From Aquimarina sp. Aq78 (GTDB taxonomy: Bacteria > Bacteroidota > Bacteroidia > Flavobacteriales > Flavobacteriaceae): a stretch of 64,000 nt of DNA. The position numbers and the translations under genes were made by a program. Below the pieces are notes generated by a model, which was not told where the DNA came from, did no database searches, and saw nothing but the letters and a program-made list of their open reading frames with translations. How positions within the stretch are numbered: the first letter of the stretch is position 1; every line of letters starts with the position of its first letter. Where the stretch lies: the NCBI RefSeq assembly GCF_900299525.1, contig NZ_OMKA01000014.1, forward strand, positions 1-64,000, in the 5' to 3' direction. This document shows positions 26,438 to 37,400 of this stretch, in pieces.

Positions 26438-27895
26438 TTAATAACCTGGATTCTGTTGTCCAGCTATAGTTGGATTTGCGTTAATCTCTGCTGTTGGAAT
26501 AGGGAACTGAAATCTAAAATCTCCTGCAGCTAGAGTTGGAGCTTCAGGAGGTGTTCCTGTACCATCAATAATATCTCCTGCAGTAGCATTTCTTGTTATA
26601 CTCTCTCCTCTTCTTTTAAGATCAAAAAATCTATGACCTTCACAAGCTAATTCAACTCTTCTGTTAAATTGGATAGCGTCTTCAAGAGCTGTTCCTGTTT
26701 CTCCTCCTGTAAAGGAAGTAAAGCGCTCATTTCTTAACTGATCTAAAGTAGTTAATGCCTGAGCTCCCTGACCTAGTTCAAATTGAGCTTCAGCTTTGTT
26801 TAAAAGAACTTCTGCATAACGAAGTACTTTTACATCTACTCTACCATTAACCTGACCTGCTTCACCTAAAAACTTTTTGATTGCATTGTAGTCATTCCCT
26901 TGATTTGTTCCTACAAATTGTAAAATATCTCTTCTTACATCATTAGCATCTATACTATTGAAGAAATCAAAATCAAGTACATATTCTGAAATAGTTGCAG
27001 AACTAGAAGATTGACTATAAAGAACCCCTACATTATTACCATTAGATTCTGAAGTAGTATTAATAGAAAGTTCTATCACTACACCAGCATTGGTAGCATC
27101 TGTATACACATCTGGGAGTTCTGCTGCAGTTGCTAATGCAACAGAAACTGCATCAGCTGCATTTATAACTTTTTGATATTCTCCATTGTATAAATATACT
27201 CTGGATAATAATGCATTTACTCCATTTTTATTTAATCTTCCTTCTCCATTATCATCTCCAATTAATGTGCTCGCTCGCTCTAAATCTTCAATAATTTCAG
27301 CATAATTCGATGCCACAGTTTCTCTTGCAGGTTGTGCAAAAGGATCCCCTGTTTCACCATCTTCTACTTTAAGGTACACAGCACCTAAAGAACCATTAGC
27401 GTCACCACTTTGTGTTGGGATTTTACCAAAGATTCTTGCCAAGTCAAAATGTGCCCAGGCTCTTGCAGCTAATGCCTGTCCGAGGATATTATCCTTTTCA
27501 GGACCATCATTAAGGTTTTCTATTTGTCCTATTACCAAATTGGCAACATTAACTGCCTCATACGCTTCACTCCAGTATAACGGAATAGGCCCAAGAGTAC
27601 TTGCTACATATCTAAGATCATGATAATCATCATTAGATCTTCTACCAGTCTGTGCCTGTATTACATTATCAGAAACTATATCTGGAATACCCTGTAAACC
27701 AGAGTTAGGGTTAGAATAATAAAGCCATAACTGTCTATAAATACCATCTACACCGTTTTGAAAAGCGGCTGGGCTATTAAAGAAAGTATTTGGATTACCT
27801 TCCGTAAAAGGTTGCGCATTATCTAATTCATCGTCGCAGGCAAAAAACCCTAACGATAGAAATAAAATAACTACTATATAAATTTTATTGTTCAT
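26438..27895 (-). CDS. SusD/RagB-family nutrient-binding outer-membrane lipoprotein (module 1)
   Basis: A 485-residue surface lipoprotein that would cap its SusC partner and capture substrate. The N-terminus ends a lipoprotein signal LSLGFFAC, and the lipidated Cys is followed by acidic residues (DDELDNA), as expected for surface export in Bacteroidota. The helical SusD core includes ARAWAHFDLARIFGKIP and VLRYAEVLLNKAEAQFELG, and the C-terminal ELACEGHRFFDLKRRGE is a hallmark of the family. It follows the SusC gene by 16 bases. No glycoside hydrolase or protease is nearby, so the substrate is unknown. Confidence 0.93.
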   Translation of the reverse strand: MNNKIYIVVILFLSLGFFACDDELDNAQPFTEGNPNTFFNSPAAFQNGVDGIYRQLWLYYSNPNSGLQGIPDIVSDNVIQAQTGRRSNDDYHDLRYVASTLGPIPLYWSEAYEAVNVANLVIGQIENLNDGPEKDNILGQALAARAWAHFDLARIFGKIPTQSGDANGSLGAVYLKVEDGETGDPFAQPARETVASNYAEIIEDLERASTLIGDDNGEGRLNKNGVNALLSRVYLYNGEYQKVINAADAVSVALATAAELPDVYTDATNAGVVIELSINTTSESNGNNVGVLYSQSSSSATISEYVLDFDFFNSIDANDVRRDILQFVGTNQGNDYNAIKKFLGEAGQVNGRVDVKVLRYAEVLLNKAEAQFELGQGAQALTTLDQLRNERFTSFTGGETGTALEDAIQFNRRVELACEGHRFFDLKRRGESITRNATAGDIIDGTGTPPEAPTLAAGDFRFQFPIPTAEINANPTIAGQQNPGY

Positions 27896-27911
27896 CTCTC
27901 TTTTTTTTTAA

Positions 27912-30900
27912 TTAAAATCCTACTTCAACTCCAAACGTGTAAGATCTCGTTTGTGGGTAACTAAACAAACTAAACTCTCCAGGAACAAAACCTGCATCTC
28001 CTTGTTCTCCTGATTCTGCAGAACCTATACCGATTTCTGGATCACCATTATAATCTGTTATTGTCCAAATATTTTGACCCGTAACAAAAAGTCTAAGTGA
28101 TTCTAATTTTATAACGTCTAAGAATTTTCTAGGCATATTATAATCAAGAGTTAATGTTCTTAATCTAATAAAATCACCTTTTTCTAAGAATCTTGTTGTT
28201 CCTCCTTGATCCGCATTAGCTTGAAATAATGGACTAGGTAAAACATTAGTATCTCCCGGTTGTCTCCAGTAATTAAAAGCTTCTGTTCTTAGGTTTCTGT
28301 TAATGTTTCCTATTGCGATACCTTGTTGACGTTGGTTATTCAATATATAGTTTCCTCCTCGGTATACAAAATCACCTCTTAAACCAAATCCTTTATATTT
28401 TACAGAAGTATAAAACCCTCCTTCGTATTTAGCTATTGGAGATTTTCCTTCCTGGATTTTTTGGAAACTATCATTGTATGTTTCTGTAACATTTCCGTCA
28501 AGATCTACGTATTGCGGTGCTCCATTGGCAGGATTCACTCCAGCATATTCTACTAGATAGAAAGAATTGATATCTTGTCCTTCTCTAAGAATGATATTAC
28601 CAAATGTTCCTGTAACGATATCCTGACTGTTGATCAGTTTATTAACTTTTGTATCCAACAGTGTAATATTTCCTCCCATAGATAAAAGGAAGTTATCTGT
28701 TCTTATTACATCAGCATTTAAAGTAATTTCAAAACCACTATTTTCTACCTCACCAATATTCTGGAAAATTGCATTATCTTCATCTCCAACAGTAAAAGAA
28801 ATAGGTCTGTTAAGAAGAAGATCTTTTGAAGTCTTCTTAAAGTAATCTACAACACCACTAATTCTATTGTTAAAGAAAGCATATTCTAAACCAATATCAA
28901 GAATAGCTTGAGACTCCCACTGAATAGCTGGGTTTGGCGCTCTTAAAGGTACAGCTGTTGTCTGACCGTTATATGTATTATTAAATCCTAGTACCGGTAA
29001 AAATTGAAAATTAGGAATATTCTGGTTACCTGCTGTTCCGTATGAAGCACGAAGTCTTAAGTCATTAAAAAATGAATCATCCATAAAACTTTCTTTAGCT
29101 ATATTCCAAGCTAAACTTCCACTAACAAAGGTACCATATTTATTATCTGGTCCGAATCTAGAAGATCCATCACGTCTAACCGAAGCAGAAACAATATATC
29201 TACCATCAAAATCATAATCTGCAAATACTGCCTGAGAGAATAAAATTCTTCTATCTTCTTCTGATCCAGCAGCTGTAGCTTCTGCAGCAACATCTAAATA
29301 TGGAATATCTGGAGAAGGAAACCCTCTTGCTGTTGCAAATAAATCTGTTCTGATATTTTCGTTATATTCTAATAAGAAACTAGCAGATACATTGTGTAGG
29401 TCATTAAAAGTATCATTATAGCTAAATAAGTTCGATACATTATATTCAAAATCAAGGGCAAAATTTTCAGTCTGAGTTCCAGGGAAATTAGCATCTCCGA
29501 TAAATCCTTGTAATACTCCTCCTGCAATTGATCTATTTGTTCTGTTAAAACGATTACTTACAAGTCCAACAGCGAAACGGTTTGAAAATTTATCTGACAG
29601 CGTAAGATCTGCAGCTACATTACCTAAAATTAAAAAGTTACGATTGTTTTCTGGCTCTGTTTGTAAAGCTAAAGCAATCGGAAAAAATGTAGTTGTTGGG
29701 TTATATACAGGATTTCCTTGAGAATCTAACAAAATACTTCCATCTGTATCTCTAGAGAAAAGTGGATCATAAGGATTATAATCATACAATCCTCTAAATG
29801 GATTCTGAACATTGTTTCTATCTCTAGGAAGATCTGTAGTACTTCTGGCAAAAGAAACATTAGCATCTATACTAAGCCAATCTTTTGCTTGATACGTAGT
29901 ATTTAAACGAGCTGTAATTCGCTCGAAACCTTTAATTCTATCAATTACACCAGTATCCTTGTTATATCCAAGCGAGAAAAAATAGCTCAAACGATCACCA
30001 GCACCAGATATAGATAAAGAATTAGATTGAATTACCGATTTTCTTAAAAGTTCATCTTCCCAATTTGTATCCAAATCAATAAACGCCTGGCGTTGCTCAG
30101 GAGTAGTAGCTGTAGCACCAGGTAAACTTTGTGCAGCACCAACACCTAAAGCAGCATATTGACGCTCTATTTCTAGCTTCTGAGCTGCATTCATTAAATC
30201 AAAAGAATCCGGAATACGCTCTCCAAAACCATAAGAAGAAATAAATTTAATTTTAGCGTCTCCCTTTTTACCTCTCTTAGTAGTAATCAATACTACACCA
30301 TTTGCTCCTCTAGAACCATATTTAGAAGCTGAAGCAGCATCTTTAAGTATAGATAGAGACTCTATGTCATTAGGGTTTAAGTTTCCTAATGGGTTAATAT
30401 TGTTAGTTGTTGAGTTATCTGTAATAGGAACAGGAACTCCGTCTATTACATAAAGAGGAGTTGTACTAGCATTAATTGAACCAACACCACGTATTTGAAC
30501 AAATGCAGTATTTCCTGGTCGTCCATTTGCAGCAGTTACCTGCACACCAGCGGCTTGACCCTGAAGAATATTATCAATACTGGTAGAAGGTACAAAATCT
30601 TGTAAATCTTGCGCACCTACTGTTGATATCGCAGAAGTCACATTTGATCTTCTAGAAACACCATATGCAGTAACGACAACTTCTTCTAATTCGGCAGCAG
30701 AAGTAGCTAACTGAATATTTATAGTAGTATTTTGACCAACTACAACGTCTTTGGTCTCAAAACCAACATAACTAAAAGAAATTACAGCACCTCTACTAGC
30801 AGAGATTGTGTAATTTCCATCAAAATCAGTTTGAGTTCCGTTATTTGTATTCTTAATAAGGACATTTACTCCCGGAAGAGGTAATCCCTTATCATCTGTA

Positions 30901-30989
30901 ACTGTTCCCGACACGCTTTCTCCTTGCGCGAATGTAATACTACACACAAAGAAAAATAACATTAGAAACTTGTAATAATGTACTTTCAT
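27912..30989 (-). CDS. SusC/RagA-family TonB-dependent outer-membrane transporter (module 1)
   Basis: A TonB-dependent receptor of about 1025 residues. A signal peptide (KVHYYKFLMLFFFVCSITFAQ) precedes a carboxypeptidase-regulatory-like domain (SVSGTVTDDKGLPLPGVNVLI), the SusC TonB-box-like EEVVVTAYG, the plug (DASASKYGSRGANGVVLITTKRGK) and a long beta barrel ending in aromatic Phe (GVEVGF). An in-frame ATG 36 bases upstream exists, but the chosen one starts the signal peptide directly. The putative promoter lies at 31079-31107. It pairs with the SusD gene 16 bases downstream and follows a membrane-bound AraC-type regulator. Confidence 0.93.
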   Translation of the reverse strand: MKVHYYKFLMLFFFVCSITFAQGESVSGTVTDDKGLPLPGVNVLIKNTNNGTQTDFDGNYTISASRGAVISFSYVGFETKDVVVGQNTTINIQLATSAAELEEVVVTAYGVSRRSNVTSAISTVGAQDLQDFVPSTSIDNILQGQAAGVQVTAANGRPGNTAFVQIRGVGSINASTTPLYVIDGVPVPITDNSTTNNINPLGNLNPNDIESLSILKDAASASKYGSRGANGVVLITTKRGKKGDAKIKFISSYGFGERIPDSFDLMNAAQKLEIERQYAALGVGAAQSLPGATATTPEQRQAFIDLDTNWEDELLRKSVIQSNSLSISGAGDRLSYFFSLGYNKDTGVIDRIKGFERITARLNTTYQAKDWLSIDANVSFARSTTDLPRDRNNVQNPFRGLYDYNPYDPLFSRDTDGSILLDSQGNPVYNPTTTFFPIALALQTEPENNRNFLILGNVAADLTLSDKFSNRFAVGLVSNRFNRTNRSIAGGVLQGFIGDANFPGTQTENFALDFEYNVSNLFSYNDTFNDLHNVSASFLLEYNENIRTDLFATARGFPSPDIPYLDVAAEATAAGSEEDRRILFSQAVFADYDFDGRYIVSASVRRDGSSRFGPDNKYGTFVSGSLAWNIAKESFMDDSFFNDLRLRASYGTAGNQNIPNFQFLPVLGFNNTYNGQTTAVPLRAPNPAIQWESQAILDIGLEYAFFNNRISGVVDYFKKTSKDLLLNRPISFTVGDEDNAIFQNIGEVENSGFEITLNADVIRTDNFLLSMGGNITLLDTKVNKLINSQDIVTGTFGNIILREGQDINSFYLVEYAGVNPANGAPQYVDLDGNVTETYNDSFQKIQEGKSPIAKYEGGFYTSVKYKGFGLRGDFVYRGGNYILNNQRQQGIAIGNINRNLRTEAFNYWRQPGDTNVLPSPLFQANADQGGTTRFLEKGDFIRLRTLTLDYNMPRKFLDVIKLESLRLFVTGQNIWTITDYNGDPEIGIGSAESGEQGDAGFVPGEFSLFSYPQTRSYTFGVEVGF

Positions 30990-31041
30990 AGATAAAAAAG
31001 TTTTCAAAAAATTAATACTTAACATAGTTATTAGATATAAC

Positions 31042-31053
31042 CATAAAAGGAAG
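31042..31053 (-). promoter_or_regulatory. Leader element shared by both susC genes
   Basis: The minus-strand sequence CTTCCTTTTATG lies 53 bases before this susC start, and a near-identical CTTCCTTTTGTG lies 45 bases before the second susC (37535-37546). It could be a shared leader or regulator site, or simply residual similarity of duplicated modules. Confidence 0.3.
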
Positions 31054-31078
31054 GATTAGAATATTTTGATGGCTAACT

Positions 31079-31107
31079 CAAATTTACTTTCACAAAACTT
31101 GAACAAA
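31079..31107 (-). promoter_or_regulatory. Putative promoter of the first susC-susD pair
   Basis: On the minus strand TTTG (31104-31107) and TAAATTTG (31079-31086) are separated by 17 bases and match the Bacteroidota -33/-7 elements. The expected leader to 30989 is about 80 bases. Confidence 0.5.
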
Positions 31108-31249
31108 GTTTAAATGGAAATAATACATTCATCCTCCCTATTTATGATTATAGTCCAAAGAAACATTTTACAGGCATGAAGAAAGGTAACCCCTATAAGC
31201 TTTTACCCTTAACCGAAGAAAGTTTACCCGTACGCGAGCCCCTTTACCT

Positions 31250-32758
31250 TTAGGATTTAACGTATTCTGATGGTGTAATTCGATTGTATTTCTTGAATGA
31301 TTTATTGAAAGTCACCTTGTTATTAAAACCAACCTCATAAGCCACATCAATGATATTGATATTCTCATATTGATATTGCTTACCTTTTAAAATTTTTTTT
31401 GCTTCTTCAATTCTATACCTATTAATCAACTCAAAAAAGTTAAGATTGAAGTGTTCATTTATAATTTGAGAAGTATTATGCCTTGTAGTATTAAGTAATT
31501 CTGAAAGCTTTTGTAGACTTATATCATTTTTTCGATATATTTTATCTTGATTCAATAACTCCAATAGTTTTTCTTTTAACTCTAGTGAAAGTTGTTCTGT
31601 AAGCCCCGATTTTTTATATTTATTTAACCCTTTCTGCACTTCATCCTTAATCATTTTTAATCCACTAAATACGCTAGGTTCAACAAATGCAGTATAACTA
31701 ATATATAAAATCAGCAATGCAATTGACAAGATTTGAAAATTAATAGGAAAATCATCTGTTACACGCCTTATCATCAGGATATCATAAAAGACATACGAGA
31801 TTATATGTAGTGAGCATAATATAATAATATTTCTATGCCAGTGATGTTGTATTCTGGATATAACTCTATTATTCTTAACCGATTTAATATATATTCTTAT
31901 CGCCAAAATCATATATATCAATAATGACAAAAGCTTAAAATCTGATATTAAGGTTATGTATGGACGTTTATCATTTAACATCATCCACAATTTCTCTTCT
32001 ACAGATAAATTATATACTGGGAGCAATAAAAGGAGAAGTAGCAGTGTTGGCACCAAATGCAGTAAATCTATAGGCATAAACCTATATCTCATAATTACTC
32101 TTTTAAAATAAAAGTAAATAAGTGGCCCGTACAAAAAAGAAAACAATGTTGACAGGTATAATGAATGCGGAAAATAGAATTCATAATTTGTAGGTAATAG
32201 ACTGATATTAATTATAAAAATTGAATGTTGAAATAAAAAAACACTCATTAAGAAATTAGCAATTTTGTCTGAGCGCCTTCTAAAATTTAGTACTACTGAA
32301 ATAAACACGCCTACAAACCCAACGTACAAAGAAAGTAACCACCAGAAATCAAATTTCTGATGATATTTATCTACTAATCGGATATAGGAATCAGAATCAT
32401 TAATTGGATCAAAATTACTATGGCTTACAAAAGAGACATCGAGGCTTATTTGTATATACTTTTCTATATATAGGCAAGCCAATTTTGCTTTTTTAGCTTT
32501 AGCATAAGAAAATGCTAATTCCTTAAATAAAGCTATTGAATCAACATTTTTTCCTTTTCGTACTTGTTGGTAGGATTCTGAGTTTAATTTATACGCTTCT
32601 AACTCATAATTATTAGTAGAAAATAAATGGCCGTACTCACTAGTGTCCTTATTTTTTATATTTATTTCTTTTTCATAACAATACATTTTTGAAGAAATAA
32701 ATAAAACAAGGACAATCAGTACTAGAATTGATCTTTGTGTTTTCTGAGTTAGCCGCAT
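31250..32758 (-). CDS. Membrane-embedded AraC-family regulator (module 1)
   Basis: A 502-residue one-component sensor-regulator. An N-terminal membrane or signal segment (about 9-25) leads into an extracytoplasmic region (about 26-135) with TPR-like helices (LFKELAFSYAKAKKAKLACLYIEKY). Seven membrane segments follow (about 138-360), and a C-terminal AraC/XylS double helix-turn-helix (about 400-500) includes SELLNTTRHNTSQIIN and IIDVAYEVGFNNKVTFNKSFKKYNRITPSEY (two parts). It is a clear paralogue of the second regulator and sits directly upstream of a susC-susD pair, which it probably controls. The ATG at 32758 is chosen by matching the paralogue's start. Confidence 0.85.
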   Translation of the reverse strand: MRLTQKTQRSILVLIVLVLFISSKMYCYEKEINIKNKDTSEYGHLFSTNNYELEAYKLNSESYQQVRKGKNVDSIALFKELAFSYAKAKKAKLACLYIEKYIQISLDVSFVSHSNFDPINDSDSYIRLVDKYHQKFDFWWLLSLYVGFVGVFISVVLNFRRRSDKIANFLMSVFLFQHSIFIINISLLPTNYEFYFPHSLYLSTLFSFLYGPLIYFYFKRVIMRYRFMPIDLLHLVPTLLLLLLLLPVYNLSVEEKLWMMLNDKRPYITLISDFKLLSLLIYMILAIRIYIKSVKNNRVISRIQHHWHRNIIILCSLHIISYVFYDILMIRRVTDDFPINFQILSIALLILYISYTAFVEPSVFSGLKMIKDEVQKGLNKYKKSGLTEQLSLELKEKLLELLNQDKIYRKNDISLQKLSELLNTTRHNTSQIINEHFNLNFFELINRYRIEEAKKILKGKQYQYENINIIDVAYEVGFNNKVTFNKSFKKYNRITPSEYVKS

Positions 32759-32785
32759 AATTATTCTTAGGATAATTATGATCAA

Positions 32786-33010
32786 TATGGTACAATATGT
32801 TTTTTAAAACCTAATTACTATATATAGTCGGATTAATCCTTTAAAAATTACATTCTAATACGAAAAAAAAACAACTTTAGGGTAATGATTATCTTCACCA
32901 ATAACATCTATACTAGTAAAACTTGTTTACTTTTCTTTTTTTAAGTTATCAACTTTATTTTGAAGAACAAAAAGAAGTCATGAAATAGTCATCAAAAAAG
33001 TGTAAAAATT
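32786..33010. other. Intergenic region between SusD module 2 and regulator 1
   Basis: It should hold the promoter of the first regulator on the minus strand. No gene or clear -33/-7 pair is seen. A 7-base inverted repeat at 32758-32778 abuts the regulator's start codon, just at the edge of this region. Confidence 0.4.
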
Positions 33011-33043
33011 AAATTGCCCACCAATAGTATTGGCGGGCAATTT
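33011..33043 (-). terminator. Terminator of the second susC-susD pair
   Basis: A 15-base-pair stem, 33011-33025 with 33029-33043, has one A.C mismatch and an AGT loop. On the minus strand it is followed by a T-rich stretch (complement of 33001-33010), 45 bases after the SusD stop codon. Confidence 0.8.
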
Positions 33044-33087
33044 TACTCATAAAAAATTAAGAGTAGTATTTATATTAAAAAGTTAGT

Positions 33088-34437
33088 TTAATATCCTGGG
33101 TTTTGATCTAACAAATCATTTCTGTCTCTTGCTTGCTGAGGTACAGGAAAAACTAACTTATTGTCATTATATGGCAATCCGCCTATATTACGTTGTGTTC
33201 GTTTATAATCATGTAAAGCAAACCCTTCGAAACCTAGTTCTAATTCTCTTTCATTCAAAATTAAATCAATCGTTAATGCACCAAGTGCAGGAGCGGATGA
33301 TCTTGCTCTTAAAGCATTTATTTCTGCCAATGGAGCTTGACCAATAGATGAGCCTTCTCTAAAGTTAGATTCGGCTCTTATTAAGCGCATTTCTGCCAAT
33401 CTGATTTGCTGGGTATTAGCAAACTGTCTTACAAATTTAGAACTTAAAGTTAATCCTCCATCTGTATAGGTATAATTTCTTCTTTCATCCGCAGCAGAAT
33501 CAAACTTATCTATGTAGGCCTGAGCAATAGATATATCTCCTCCTCTACCTCCTAAAGCTTCGCTTGCAAAATGTACTACATGCCAATTAGTTCCTTCTTG
33601 GGTATTAACGATAAATGAAAAAATAGTTTCTGCTGTGTTATCATCAGAATCAAATACGGCATTAAAATCAGGCATTAAACTATGTCCGCTATTTTGTATC
33701 ACATCATCCGCAGCATCTCTTGCAGCGACATAGTTACCTTGTTGCAAATACACTCTTGCCAAAACTGCCTGAGCCGCATATTTATCAGCTCTATCTCCAT
33801 TAGTGTCAGGCAATTTACTGTAAGCACTTGTTAAATCTTGTATAATTTGCGTATACACCTCTTCTACAGAATTTCTAGGAACTAATCGCTCAAGACTTGG
33901 AGGGTCCAAAACAATAGGAACACCAGCTTGAGTATTTCCTCCACCCGCATTATATTGCTGACCGTACAAACGTATGATATCAAAATATGCGAGCCCTCTT
34001 AAGAATAATGCTTCTCCTTCAACTCGATTTTTTTGATCCTCATCGTCGAACTTATCTAAGTTTACCATTACTGTATTAACAGCTCCGAATAACAAATAAG
34101 CATCACGCCACATTCCATTAGCACTAGTATTAACATTATCCAGTTCTTTATTAAACAGCTCTCTTAAGTTAGCAAATGTCCCATTCCATTCTATTTGATC
34201 TGTATTACCATACAAGACAGCTATATTTGCCAAATCTCCGTCATAGTTTCCGCCTCCAAAAGTGGGATCTCCACTTCTTGCAGAATCATAAGCACCAGTA
34301 AGAATAGCTTCAATATTTGCTGCTGTTGATGTCGCCACTTCAGTAGAAACACTTTGTTGTGGCTCTATATCCAGTTCATTCTCGCACGATACAGTACTGA
34401 ATATCACTATTAATATTAAATATTTCAAAAATTTCAT
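33088..34437 (-). CDS. SusD/RagB-family nutrient-binding outer-membrane lipoprotein (module 2)
   Basis: A 449-residue SusD-like lipoprotein with signal LIVIFSTVSC and acidic residues after the Cys (ENELDIE), the pattern of a surface-exposed lipoprotein. The SusD helices are visible in GEALFLRGLAYFDIIRLYGQ and KYAAQAVLARVYLQQGNY, and the family C-terminal signature is ELELGFEGFALHDYKR. It ends NPGY like its module 1 counterpart. It follows its SusC by 14 bases. It is shorter than the module 1 protein, so the binding site probably differs. Confidence 0.92.
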   Translation of the reverse strand: MKFLKYLILIVIFSTVSCENELDIEPQQSVSTEVATSTAANIEAILTGAYDSARSGDPTFGGGNYDGDLANIAVLYGNTDQIEWNGTFANLRELFNKELDNVNTSANGMWRDAYLLFGAVNTVMVNLDKFDDEDQKNRVEGEALFLRGLAYFDIIRLYGQQYNAGGGNTQAGVPIVLDPPSLERLVPRNSVEEVYTQIIQDLTSAYSKLPDTNGDRADKYAAQAVLARVYLQQGNYVAARDAADDVIQNSGHSLMPDFNAVFDSDDNTAETIFSFIVNTQEGTNWHVVHFASEALGGRGGDISIAQAYIDKFDSAADERRNYTYTDGGLTLSSKFVRQFANTQQIRLAEMRLIRAESNFREGSSIGQAPLAEINALRARSSAPALGALTIDLILNERELELGFEGFALHDYKRTQRNIGGLPYNDNKLVFPVPQQARDRNDLLDQNPGY

Positions 34438-34451
34438 AATCTATTTTTTTT

Positions 34452-37400
34452 TTAAAATGTTAAATTAACACCCAGTGTATATACTTTTGACGGTGGTGCA
34501 GAATAAAAAGTACTACCCACGTTAGTATTAGTATTAGCATCATCGTTAGTTGATTCTGGATCATACCCTCTATAGTCTGTAAAAGTTAGAAGGTTTAATC
34601 CAGCCACATAGAGTCTTATCTTACTCATTCCTAGTTTATCCAATGCACTTTGTGGCAGAGAATATCCAAGTGTTATATTTCTCAATCTTATAAAATCTGC
34701 ATCTTGCAAATATCTAGTACTATTAGAGTGTCCATTATTTAAAAATAATCTTGCTTGAGGTACATCTGTTATATCTCCTGGGTTTTGCCATCTATTCTCA
34801 TAAATATATACATCTTGATTATCTAAACCGTTTCCAAAACCTGTTTCTTGATATTGTCCAGCACCATTAAATACCTGGGCGCCCCATTGTCCTTGAAAAG
34901 TAAAAGAAAAATCAATCGTTTTGTAATTCAGTGTACTTGTGAAACCTCCAAACAAATCCGGGTTAGGATTTCCGGCAATAATTCGTTCTGCCTGCGAAAA
35001 ATCGTTAGTCCTGTCTCTATTTATTGTACCATCGGCATTTGTCGTGTTCAAAATATATTCTGCATCACCATTATCTGGATTTACACCTGCATATTCTACC
35101 ATATAGAAAGAGTTGATAGCTTCTCCTTCTCGAAGAATGTTTTGACCTGTAATCAAATCATCACCATTTGGTAAACTAACAATTTCATTTTTATTTGTAG
35201 CAATATTAAAACTCGTCTCCCATGTAAGGTTATCAGTCTGAATATTTATCGTATTTAACACGAATTCAAAACCTTTATTTTCTAGATTTCCAATATTTTT
35301 AAGTATCCCCGCATTATTAGGGGCACCAGTTTCATAAGGAAGTCGCTGATTAAATATCAAATCATCTGTCTTTTTAATATAATAATCAACTTCACCAGTT
35401 ATTCTATTATTTAAAAATCCAAAATCAAGTCCGAAATTTTGTTGTGCAGTTTCTTCCCATTTTAAATCAGGGTTGTCTATTTGCGTAAAAGCAATACCAG
35501 AAACACCTCCATAATTAGTACCTCCGTATAGAGCTAAAGATCCAAAATTGGCGATAGGAGTATTACCATTAACCCCCCAACTGGCTCTAAGTTTTAGATT
35601 AGATAATATACTGGAATCTTGTAAAAAGTTTTCTTCAGACACAATCCAACCTACCGAAACTGCAGGGAAAAATGCATTTCTTTGATCTTTACCAAATCGA
35701 GATGATGAATCACGACGAAGAGTAGCATTTATAAGATATCTCTTTTTATAGTCATATGATGCTCTGGCAAAATAAGCAATCTGCGCCCAATTTGTAAAAG
35801 TACCTGTACCAGCAGAAATTGTTGCTGCACTAGAAACAGATCTAAAACTATCGGTAGGAAAACCATCTCCTGTTACCGAATTAGCTCTGTTTTTTAATCG
35901 AGTATAACTCATACCTAAAACAAAATTTAGACTAGATGCTCCCCCAGATGAATAATCATATGTGAAATAATTATTAGTAGACAATATTTCTGTACCATTA
36001 TCTGAAGCAAAACTCTGCCCATTTGTAGATTGAAATGGTGCTAATCTACCTGTATTTCTATCAACTGTTTGATATAAATAGTCATAACCAAACTCTGATC
36101 TCAAAGTTAATGATGGTAAGATATTTATATCTCCAAACACCTTCGATAAAATTCTTCTAATAGAAGTTTTACGAAATGAGTGTTTATCCTGCAATAAGAA
36201 ATTAGCATATAAAGTTCTGGTACCTGTACCATTAGTACCATTTGGCTCACCACTTAATAGATGTGATGGTGATGTAGGTACTTGCGCAATAACTTGCAAA
36301 GGTGTAACAAATGCATTATCCCCTGCAATCCTATCAATCACAGTACTGGAGTAACTTGCATTTACACCAACCTTAAGGTTTTTACTAACATTGTGGTCAA
36401 TATTAGCCCTCATGCTATAACGCTTTAGACTATTACTTCTAATAATACCTTCTGAATCATTAGTTGATCCAGATATAAAACTTACCGTTTTTTCATTTCC
36501 ACCAGAAATGGATACATTAACATCATTAATGTAGCTATCTTGAAAAGCTTCTTCTTGCCAATCTGTATCAACGTTTCTCCAATCCTGATCACCTTCATAT
36601 CTTGGCAATCTATTATCTACCCAATCATCGGCTGCAACCTGATCTCCAAATCTGTTGAATGCAGATTCTCGAAGTAATTCTTCATACTGGCTCGCATTTA
36701 ACCAATCTCTTTTGTTTGTTGGTTTTCCAAACGCCGTAGAAAGATCAACAGAAACCTGTGATTTACCTTGTTTACCTCTTTTGGTTGTAATCAGTATAAC
36801 TCCATTTGTACCTTTTGCTCCATAAATAGCTGTAGCAGATGCATCTTTTAAAATATCAATTGACGCAATATCATTTGGATTTACTGTTAATAATGGGTTC
36901 AAATTTGCACCAATCGAGGATGTATTTCTATTATTCATCTCAATCCCATCAATAACATATAATGGTTCCTGAGAAGCCGATATTGAAGAAAGACCTCTAA
37001 TAATCACTTTTACACCACCTTCTAACTTACCATTAATTTGTGTGATTTGCACCCCTGGAGCCTTAGCTATTAATGCGTTTTGTACACTAGGTGTGGAAAT
37101 ACCTCCAATTTGACCTGACTCAATTTTTGATACATTACCAGTTAACAATCGTTTTGATTGAGTACCAAACCCAACCACAACTACTTCTTCTAGCACTCCT
37201 ACTGCTTCCTTAAGCACTACATTAATTTGATTTTGCCCCGATACAGTTATCTGTTGGGTAACAAAGCCTAAATACGAATACACAAGTACTTCGCCTGTCT
37301 CGACATTAATTGTGTATTGCCCGTCAAAATCTGTTTGTGTACCTGTGGATTTACCTTGTATTAAAATGTTAACCCCAGGTAATGGCAGCCCTCCTTCTCC

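Noticed and set aside
34848..35174. A 108-residue plus-strand open reading inside the second SusC gene
   Set aside because: It lies wholly within a strongly supported SusC gene on the other strand and has no recognisable protein features.
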